The position numbers and the translations under genes are program-made. Of a stretch of 64,000 nt of DNA, positions 55,580 to 64,000 are shown piece by piece. The stretch's first letter is position 1. The number at the start of each line of letters is the position of its first letter. The notes beneath the pieces are model-generated. The model was not told where the DNA came from. It saw only the letters and a list, made by a program, of their open reading frames with translations, and made no database searches. Origin of the DNA: Rhipicephalus microplus (taxonomy: Eukaryota > Arthropoda > Arachnida > Ixodida > Ixodidae); assembly GCF_043290135.1 (NCBI RefSeq), contig NC_134710.1, positions 137,352,155 through 137,416,154 of the forward strand, in the 5' to 3' direction.

Positions 55580-56829
55580 TAAAAATTTAATTAACCAAAA
55601 TGCATGTTCAAACAATAGTTATTAGAAGCTCAAGATTTTATCCATTAGTGCAGTCACGTAAGATGTATCCTCAATGCAGGCAATGGAAAGCAGGGGGAGG
55701 CTTACCTCGTCGGCACTGGTCTTTGACAGGAAAAAAAAATAAAAATCTGTGCAGCAGAAAGGAATGAAAGCTAGATACGAATGATCAAGACAAGTACGAA
55801 AGTTCCGAGATTGGTTCCTTGTTAAGCGAATTATTTTAGTAAAAGATTTTCTGAAAAAATGCAGTAGAAAAACGTTTTTTTTTTAAAGATCCAATGCAAG
55901 ATTCCAAGGTGTGATTCAATTGAGCGCTACGAGTGGGGAAATCACCTGAATTCACGAAGCACGCTAACCACGTTTGAACTGACTGAATAGCATTTTTTTT
56001 TCCTACCAGGGTGTCAAACAGATGAAGAATAGTCTAGTTTAGATCTAATTGGTGTTTTATAGAGTGGTAATTTTAAATGACGGGGGCTCCAAGAATTTCC
56101 GCGTATTTATAGACGAAGGATATGTGCGCATTGCGACGTATTCAATTTGCGCATGCCAACAATTTGACGTATTCAATGCAAACAAGAGAGCCGAAAGACG
56201 GGGGTGAGTCAGAGCTACGCAAGACTGACATGATCTTGCGTTTGGTGGGATTTAAAAACGGCTATTGTGAGCACCACTGATGAGTTACTTCGCTGATAAG
56301 TTACATCAGCTACGCTGACGAGTTACTTGGCGATATGAAAAAATTGGCGGCTAACGGGTTAATTGAACTATCAATTACAGTGAGTCAATAATATGAAATA
56401 TAGATGGCAATGGGACAAAGCCTATATATAGAGGAATGTGGCCACGTCACAACGTGGGTATGCAGCGTCATTAGCAGTCGCTTCGAAAAAGCTCATACCC
56501 GTTAAACCGACGAACGAACATGCAGTATAGCTAGCGCTGTGAATAGAGCCAGAGAAATCGGAGTTGCGTATGCGTTACGCAGCAGCAGACAAAAGTTCCG
56601 CGGGATATATTTACAAGTGTATACGAACGGCAAACGCAGGACAAATTGCCAGAACAGAACGTCGTTGGCTGTCATAATACGGAAAGCAGAAGTCGTAGAT
56701 GGGTCTTATGAACATATACCAGCAGCTATTCCACGGCAAAAGCGAGACGAATCGCTAAGATCTGCCGAAGCCGAAACCTTCGTGCATGACAGTGAAATGC
56801 GTATGAGGCAATCGCTTTCGGCATGCACT
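55580..56829. other. Non-coding stretch
   Basis: A TATATATA motif occurs at about 56425, and a 97-codon plus frame follows at 56539-56832. That frame runs into the next SINE and has no domain, so I do not call a gene. Confidence 0.4.
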
Positions 56830-57063
56830 TGATTGATATGTGGGGTTTAACGTCCCAAAACCACTATGATTATGAGAGACGCCGTAGTGGAGGGCTCCGG
56901 AAATTTAGACCACCTGGGGTTCTTTAACGTGCACCCAAATCTGAGCACATGGGCCTACAACATTTCCGCCTCCATCGGAAATGCAGCCGCCGCAGCCGGG
57001 ATTCGAACCCGCGCCCTGCGGGTCAGCAGCCGAGTACCTTAGCCACTAGACCACCGCGGCGGG
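56830..57063 (-). mobile_element. Ruka-like SINE, full length with perfect TSD
   Basis: A complete copy is flanked by GCTTTCGGCATGCACT (56814-56829 and 57064-57079, 16 bp exact; its first two bases could also belong to the SINE end). The head has one change next to the B box (CGAACCCGCGCCCTGCGGGT). Confidence 0.95.
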
Positions 57064-58941
57064 GCTTTCGGCATGCACTCCTGAGCAAGTTGCAGCATCT
57101 TGACACGCAACTTATTATACGCAAGAGATCGAAGTAGACAACGGCCCCCACTCCTGTTATCGAACTGCATTCCATTTGGGTATAAGGCTGAGGTAATTGT
57201 GTCATGGGCGCGGCTTCGTGCCGTCATCTTCCAGATTGACAAATTCTGCTTAAAATTATTTCAGAGCCTACACCCAACTTATTTATAGATCTTGAAAACA
57301 CGTGCCTGGCTTCTTGCTTATACCCGCCAACGTTAATGCATCGTCACTGCTATACACTACATCATGAGCCCCACTGGGGCGTTCGCTTTCGCCGTGCCTG
57401 AACAGCTAGCCTGCTCTGGCATAGTGTCCTGAAGTGATCCTCGCAATTCTTGTTCTAGGAAGTATAAAAATGGTACCGAGAAATAAAAGAACTCAAGTCA
57501 CGGGTACCAAACCGTATCCATGGTATTTCCCCCCAACATACCAGCTTCGATTCTTATTCCACCCCAATCATAATGAACCCCGCAAATCTGGGCTCAGATG
57601 GATTCGCAGAGACCGCGGTGGAACACAAAATCCCCCGTTTCGCAACGGATCAAGCGGCAACTGCGGCACTCGAGAGAAGTATCGATTGACCGTTCTTCTC
57701 CCATCGACAAGCCCCGATAAGGACAGACGGTGGCTGACTGGGAGCGGCGACGCCACCGAGTCGCACAAGTCGCAGCACAAGACTGGGCGGCCCTCGCAGA
57801 AGACTATCAGCCGCTCTTTGAGTGTTTTGAACATTGAGGAACACAGAGGCCGTCTATTTCAAGCTCCTCCCCAGCTCGAGTCCAAACAAAGGAAAGATAA
57901 GGGAGAGCGCGTTCACCACAGCGGCATGCCAAAGTCTCCGCGGCTAGTCGCGTACTCGACAGGCACGCCTGCTGTTTAGCGGCCGAGATTAGACAGTAAC
58001 CATGTGCCGACACGTTAATGGAACGCCGGCAAAGGTCGACAACTAAGTGCTGCCGGCTCGCCGCTAACTGCGCCATCTGCGACACAGCGTGGGGCGGATA
58101 ACGCGCATATGGTACGCGCGTCCGGTGAGACCTTGAGATGTTTCTCAGCGATTACGACCACTGAAACCGCTGTATCAGCCATCGAGTACACAAACAGCGG
58201 TACACACTTGCTCCACGCAATTGGAGGGGGCGTGTACCACGCGGCAGATTCTCCGGAATACAATGCGCGTCCGACACGCGTCGAGCAGAATAGGCTCGGC
58301 CGACTCGCCTAATCCTGCATGACAGACAGACGAGCCGTTCAGCGTCGACTGACGCCCTTTAAGAGCTTTGCAAGCACCGTACACTGCGGCCGTACGGAGT
58401 CGCTCCGAGCGGCGAGTGAGCACTTAGGAAGGGGGCTGTACCCCTTCGATCGCCCCAGTATCGACCTGCAGGGTTGTGCAAACCAGCGGACGCCAATAGC
58501 AGCCTGTTGACGCCGCCGGTCACTCGATCAGACGCGACACGGGCCGGGAGCAGCCGGGCGCGGCGACGCGAAATTATTCTGCGACGCTCAGCAGAGACGG
58601 TCGCACGGCCTGATAACAAGCACGCATTACGCCGAAGCACGTCAGCTAAACGTAACATGTCCAACACAAGCCAGTTCCAAGTCAACCTTCGGCATCCGCT
58701 GGCGACACTTAGTCAATTGGAGAGCATCAGACCCGCCAGCATTTCAACGCTTGTCGACGGGAACCGACGGGCCGAACAATGCTATCTGTACCCGAGAGGT
58801 ACTAGCGCGGGCTACCTAAAGCAGATGCAACGCATTCAACGGTAAATTATTACGTGCTAAGGAGTAAGTTAGAATGTGGAGAAGCTACAGGCAGATTATG
58901 TGCGGACACAAGTCAGCATCTTCGCTGATGCAGCAAGGATA
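57064..58941. other. GC/CpG-richer stretch with unrecognised frames
   Basis: A 181-codon plus frame lies at 57434-57979 (basic, Pro/Ser-rich, starting MILAILVLGSIKMVPRNKRT). Frames of 60-123 codons fill both strands to 58.85 kb. None has a domain that I recognise, and the minus strand lacks the VAT1L N-terminal signature. It could be a CpG-rich first-exon or promoter region of some gene, but nothing here proves it. Confidence 0.3.
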
Positions 58942-59110
58942 GAGATATGTGGGGTTTAACGTCCCAAAACCACCATATGATTATGAGAGATGCCGTATAG
59001 TGGAGGGCTCCGGAAATTTCAACCACCTGGGGTTCTTTAACGTGCACCCAAATCTGAGCACACGGGCCTACAACATTTCCGCCTCCATCGGAAATGCAGC
59101 CGCCGCAGCC
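58942..59110 (-). mobile_element. Ruka-like SINE lacking the tRNA head, with TSD
   Basis: Body and tail are present up to GCAGCCGCCGCAGCC, and the copy ends there, just before the tRNA-like head. GCAGCAA(G/A)GATA flanks it (58930-58941 and 59111-59122, 12 bp, one difference). The form matches the headless copy at 49183-49350. Confidence 0.85.
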
Positions 59111-59122
59111 GCAGCAAAGATA

Positions 59123-62100
59123 CATTGAGATTCAAGGAAGGGTGCTTGGACGAGCGACTGACGTGATACGGTGGCGTGCTAAGAAAAAAAAATGAAACTT
59201 GTTAACAAATTTATCGGGTCCACTGGAAGCGCACGATCGTTGCTACGTCGTGCTTGATGCTCTACCGCCGTTTTTTTTTTTTTTTCAAAATAAAAAGGAG
59301 AGAACTTAATTTCTGGGTCACAGGAACGCTTACAATGCCTGTAGCCTCGGTATCATCGGTAACAGCTGAGCACGACTCGTGGCGTATATGCTTTTAGATT
59401 TCGCAGACATTCGGCCTTCGGCCACAATTGTTCCTTTATAGTAGTCTCATGAAATCACGCGGCTGTATCCAGCCGCTATAGCATCAAATAATGTTGACGC
59501 TGATACGATGAATTGTTGGATCCTTGCACTATTATACGCTGGTCTGCCCAAGTCGTAGCTTGATGCACAAAACCTCGTATAAACTTCTGCGAACCTCTTA
59601 CAAAAGTAAACAGCACAAGGAAAGAAGTTCAGCCTAGTTGGCAAGACTTCTGGGCAATATTCAGCGCGAAGCGACAAGCCGGGCTATATATTCCACTGTA
59701 TATATATTCGTCCTTCGATATAAATTAGCCATTTCGTTGAAAGTGTGTACTCGCAAGTGTGTACCCCCTTCTAGCCCGCGTGCCACATTGAGTTAAACAT
59801 TGCCTAATGTCCTACTGATATTTGTACATTTGAGACGGGGAGGAACGGGCCGACCTCGCCAATGACTAATAAAAGTCACGTTGCGCAACAACCATCGCCT
59901 TATCGCGAGAATTAACAAATCGGATGAGTAGACGGTGAACAAAAAAAAAATCACTTTTACAGAGAAAAAAAAAAGATTGCTCAGAGGAAGAAGCTCGGAC
60001 GGATATTCCATGATGGCGGCGAAACGATCTGTCCGCAGCTCGCCGCAGAGAATGACTCATCGGGAGAGATGACCCAACCAGACCGCAATACATGTGCCTG
60101 GCCGTTATTACCGACTGACGGTCACTCGCGTGGCTCTTTGTTGGGTTCATGGAAGCACACTCATTGGCGCTGTGCTGAATAGTGTAACGCCCCGCGTTAC
60201 TCATGCAAGGGCAGCTAATGTCATGGAGAAATTTTGGAACATTAAAAAAAAAACGGGCTACTAGAAACTTCACCTGCCATGTGTGCGGCACCGTCGTATT
60301 GCATACTTATTGCTTTCCCCGTTGCCGTCAGAGGCTAAAGACAGTCCGCAATATCACTCGTGAAAGTGACATACGTACAGCGCGTTCCTAAGATGAACGA
60401 AATGAGATAATCGGGTTCACGTTTATCAAGCTTGTTGTGGGAATGTGCTTCATCTGCAAAATAAAGTACCTTTTTAATTTATGACTGAGGCCGAAACTAA
60501 AAGCGTAGTTTCCTTTTCCCTGTAGATTTTGAATACAGATTCCCCGAAACTGCAACAAGTTTGCTCTGAGTCAACATTCCTAAATATTGAATTTTTGCAA
60601 TTAAATCATGTTCTTCTGTCATTTTAGATTTATGAAAATACGTTTCTTGCATGGGGATTACTGCGTTTTTCTATATATTTCTAGACGGTACCTCTGACGG
60701 TACTATGAATTCTGGTACATTTCCTCCAGTCAATGAATACTATGAATTCGCTTTAAAACACGTGTAACCGGAAAACTGTCGCAGACACGCGCATTATACT
60801 GTAATACTCGTCTTGAAGTACGTAGGCCCAATTTCTCGTTACTGAAATATACTGAATGTTGCCGAAAATGAAGGAGCGAGAAGCGACCCCAGTCAAGTAG
60901 CACGCTTCTTTGGACATTGCGTAGCCCCCTTCCTCCTCCAAAAAAGCCCGTACGTAGGCTCACCGTACAAACCAGGCTGCGACATTTTCTTTTCGTTCAA
61001 GACGTTTAGTACAGAAAGATGCACAGAAAACGAATTTTTTTCCCGCGCATATGCGGTTCAGCTTGGTTTGCGAAGTGAGTAAGCAGCTAGCCGAATCGGA
61101 ACTTCGAATTTGCTCCTAGTTTAGGCATACTCAAGAGCGGTGAATTATTCAGCGAAAATACACGCGAGTCCACGCACAGATAACAAGCACCTAGCGGGAA
61201 CAGCAGCTCCCAGGCCCGAACACCACCTGTAGCTAACTTTACCCCCCCCCCCTCTTACTTTTCGCCAACACCAGAATGTGGTGGCAGAATGCGAAAATAC
61301 GAAACAAACGCGACCGAAAGCAGCGTACCAATCCAATAGAACTGTTCGCGCCGCAATGACGGCGAGGCTACAAGTTACAATTGTACTGCACAGCAGACGG
61401 CCCTTATCGTGTGGACAGCAATATACGAAAGTCTGCCCGTCACGCGCACTCGATAACAAGCTCCCCAGGGAGGGATTGAGAAGAAAAAAACTGATTCACA
61501 AAAGAATGGCGCACCGATAAAGGCCGCCCACCAAAAGTGCGTGCTATTAGTGAAATTCCCAGCGTACGAGAAAAAAAAAATAAAAGCCAGCACATTCATT
61601 TCGCTTGGGGATTGGGTTCGGAATCGTGAAAACCTAGACTATGCACTCAGCTCGAAAGCGAGCTTTATACTTAAGATGAAAAAAAAAAAGGAAATACGCG
61701 CGCCCCTGTAGAGAAGGAAAAAAAAAATGCGCGGGAGCGGAGGGGTGAAGAAGCGAATAACCTTATGCATTCGACACGGGACTCCCGTCTGCCGGGCCCC
61801 ATTGGAGGCAAGATGGACGGCTGCACATCGTTGTGCCTTTGTGTGGAGAAAAAAAAAAGGGGGGGGGGGGCACGTCACAGCAACGGTGTCGGAGAGCTGT
61901 GCACGGCAATAGGGTTGCCAAACAGTTCCACGATAATCCAAATCAATACCTCCCAGATTCATTCGGATTTGCAAACATTGTCGAGCCGATCAGCTCTGGA
62001 GACGTCAAGCAGCCTCGCACCTCGTTAAGGAAAACCGACGAGTGCGAACGGGCGTTTTCAAAGTAAAACGCATGAACTATAAACTGTGGCTCGACGTAGC

Positions 62101-64000
62101 TGACCTTGTATGGAGGCCACTTGACACAGAACCAATCATAAAGATTCTTGAACAAAATCCACACGTTGCTATAAGGTCAGCCAGCTGGAAACGAGGCAGG
62201 AAGGGCGGGACACTCGGTTATTGCGATATCAACAAGAGAGCTTCCTTCGTGTAGGCGTCCTTGCTTTTTCAAGTATATACCTCAACTTCCCTCCCAGAAT
62301 CTACTCAAGAGCCTCATCACGGTTCATCTGAAAGTTCAAGTCCACGTGCTGTGGCCGAACAATGAAGAACCCAAAGCCCCCAACTCAACTCCGCCCGGCG
62401 GCGAACTATTTCGGCGTGTTAATCAAACAGAGCAATAACCTTTACTGACCTTTGGAATTGCATTTTTGCTGAGCTACAACGGCGATCACCTGCGTCCGCA
62501 AGTGGCATGAAAAAGCATTCAAGGTTCTGCTAGCAGTGCGGAGAGCGTGTATTCTGGCAAAGCTTCGCAGCTGCGTTGTATAGCCATTGAAGCCGTCGAA
62601 TTCGCTAAACGCCTAACCGACCCGAGACACGCCCAAAAGACGCTTCTTTATGCCAGAGTATGGCGTCATTTCAAGCTAACTAACGAGTCGACTATATGCA
62701 CGTAAATAATTCGCTAATTATGACAAAACATAAGTGCGTGGTTGCTGCTTCACCAGCACAGCTACAGCCGTGTACAACAGGCGAACTGCGCAACGCCATT
62801 CTGATGATTCAACCGTGGTTACGCCTCAAGGAGAGTAGAGGCAACATCTTGGCGGGCAAGAAGGGCGTTTACCCAATCACCAATTTCCACGGGAAAGAAG
62901 TGTTAAATGAAGCGATGGAGCACTAGCAAGGGGCAATGCTCTTTGAGAAAGAGCAGGTAAGCTGAAGTCCATCTACGAAAAAAAAATTTTGAAAAAACTT
63001 CAGCCCAGTTTTAAACGAACCTCAAGTTTGAAGGGTTATGTCATGTTTAGTGGGTTGTGCACGACAGCGACTTCATCAAAGGTCAAATTATGCGCAAATA
63101 CGGCGGGACCGTGTGCACTAGTTTTGAGGGTTTGCGCAATATCCCCTCGCACTGTCCGCAACAAAGTCGCTGCGATACGCGGCAAGTCAAGCTATTGTAC
63201 TACAAGATAGATTTTTTCTCTGCTCGACCGAGCACCGAACATGCCTGGAAGATGGCAAAACCGGACGCGGAGCATACGAAGGCGCATACACTGACACGCA
63301 TCCTCTGAGCCGTTCACCGCAGCGTATCGTAGTGACTCGACAACGCCTTCGGCATGGCTGGCGGCTGAGTCATGCCGCGGAAACTAACCTCGCTTTTTCC
63401 ACAAAAACCAAGCAAGCATTACGTAACAAAAGACAAGTTCTCTCCTGTCATTGCCAGTCCTTCTCGCTACTGGCGGGAGGAGAGGAGCGAAAGGAGATTC
63501 GAACCCCCTACAATCAACTCTGCCCTCCTCCCTCTCTAAGCTTATTTACACCATTTCAGGCATATTACACAGGCACGCACGAAGAGACGAAATTACCTCA
63601 ACCCTGGCTACGCCCTCCCTTGACTTTCAAGTCAACCATAGTGTATGCTATTTCGCGTACGAAAGCGCGCACGCGGCTTTAAGGTCAACTGACCCTCTCA
63701 AAATACCAATGCATATTTTAAAGTCCCATTAAAATTAACCGCGAAGGTACACAACTGAGCATAAATGTGCTGCACAGATTGCCACCAAGAAGTTCGGGCA
63801 GCTGATTACCGGACTACCAGCGCTGAAAAAAAAAAAAAAACGCATCTTTTAAAATGAAAAAAATGTTGACTCGGTGTCACTGCTCCGCCCTAAATACTTT
63901 CAACCAGAAAGTAATGCATGGAACATCTTTTTCCTACCATCTCACTCGTTTGGCCGAAAACGAGCGGGAAGGAGCATTAAAATATGAAGGAGAGGGAGGG
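59123..64000. other. Right end of the window, no gene recognised
   Basis: The sequence is mixed AT- and GC-rich, with homopolymer runs (T at 59273-59285, C at 61242-61252, G at 61859-61870, A at 63826-63840) and short frames on both strands. None shows a domain. CCAGTCAGT-type or SINE landmarks were not seen. If VAT1L continues upstream, part of this may be intron. Confidence 0.4.

Noticed and set aside
1..64000. CRISPR arrays, operons, ribosome binding sites, bacterial insertion sequences
   Set aside because: None was seen; introns, SINEs and LINEs show that this is nuclear DNA of an animal.

Overview
The window looks like nuclear DNA of a hard tick (Ixodida), most likely a metastriate species close to Rhipicephalus. 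Three things point there. Spliced exons encode an arthropod-type VAT1L protein. About fifteen copies of a tRNA-headed SINE have the form of the tick SINE described as Ruka in Rhipicephalus appendiculatus. Several other repeat types typical of tick genomes are present. No bacterial gene organisation, CRISPR array or operon is visible.

The only host gene I can support is a minus-strand VAT1L-like gene (quinone-oxidoreductase-like, zinc-free MDR family). Six exons are recognisable at 24549-24420, 21257-21042, 10902-10760, 7807-7704, 3865-3810 and 1861-1667. All have GT-AG splice sites, and every codon phase joins correctly, giving about 281 codons without a stop. The N-terminal exon and the last exon were not found; both probably lie outside the window or in sequence I could not recognise.

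The introns and upstream DNA are full of transposable elements. From left to right: a tRNA-Gly-headed SINE body (1-120); foldback and MITE-like elements (841-945, 5036-5597, 11369-12008); an old LTR retrotransposon of about 4.16 kb with no recognisable gag-pol (12967-17128); an apparently intact Kolobok/Mutator-like DNA transposon with a 724-codon transposase, 20-bp TIRs and TTAA target duplications (17303-20500); a TTAA MITE with a SINE inside it (23525-24292); a nearly full-length L1/Tx1-type LINE of 4.9 kb on the minus strand with a 17-bp target duplication, inserted at the 5' end of a tRNA-Gly-like sequence (26639-31554); two copies of a TIR element with ends ATACCCCTGTCACACGG (33600-34473 and 37148-37954); a decayed RTE LINE (42240-43060); long microsatellites (50611-50821, 52543-52902); a second MITE related to the first, with a Ruka SINE inside it (53428-54344); and a CR1/L2-like LINE tail (54660-55330).

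From about 31.6 kb to the right end I find no convincing host exon. That part is SINE-rich, with several GC/CpG-richer patches (about 38.5-39.0, 45.3-46.1, 51.4-52.0 and 57.4-58.9 kb) that hold short, unrecognised open frames. The most interesting objects are the LINE sitting in a tRNA-like target, the intact-looking TTAA transposon, and SINE copies truncated at the tRNA/body junction but still carrying target-site duplications.
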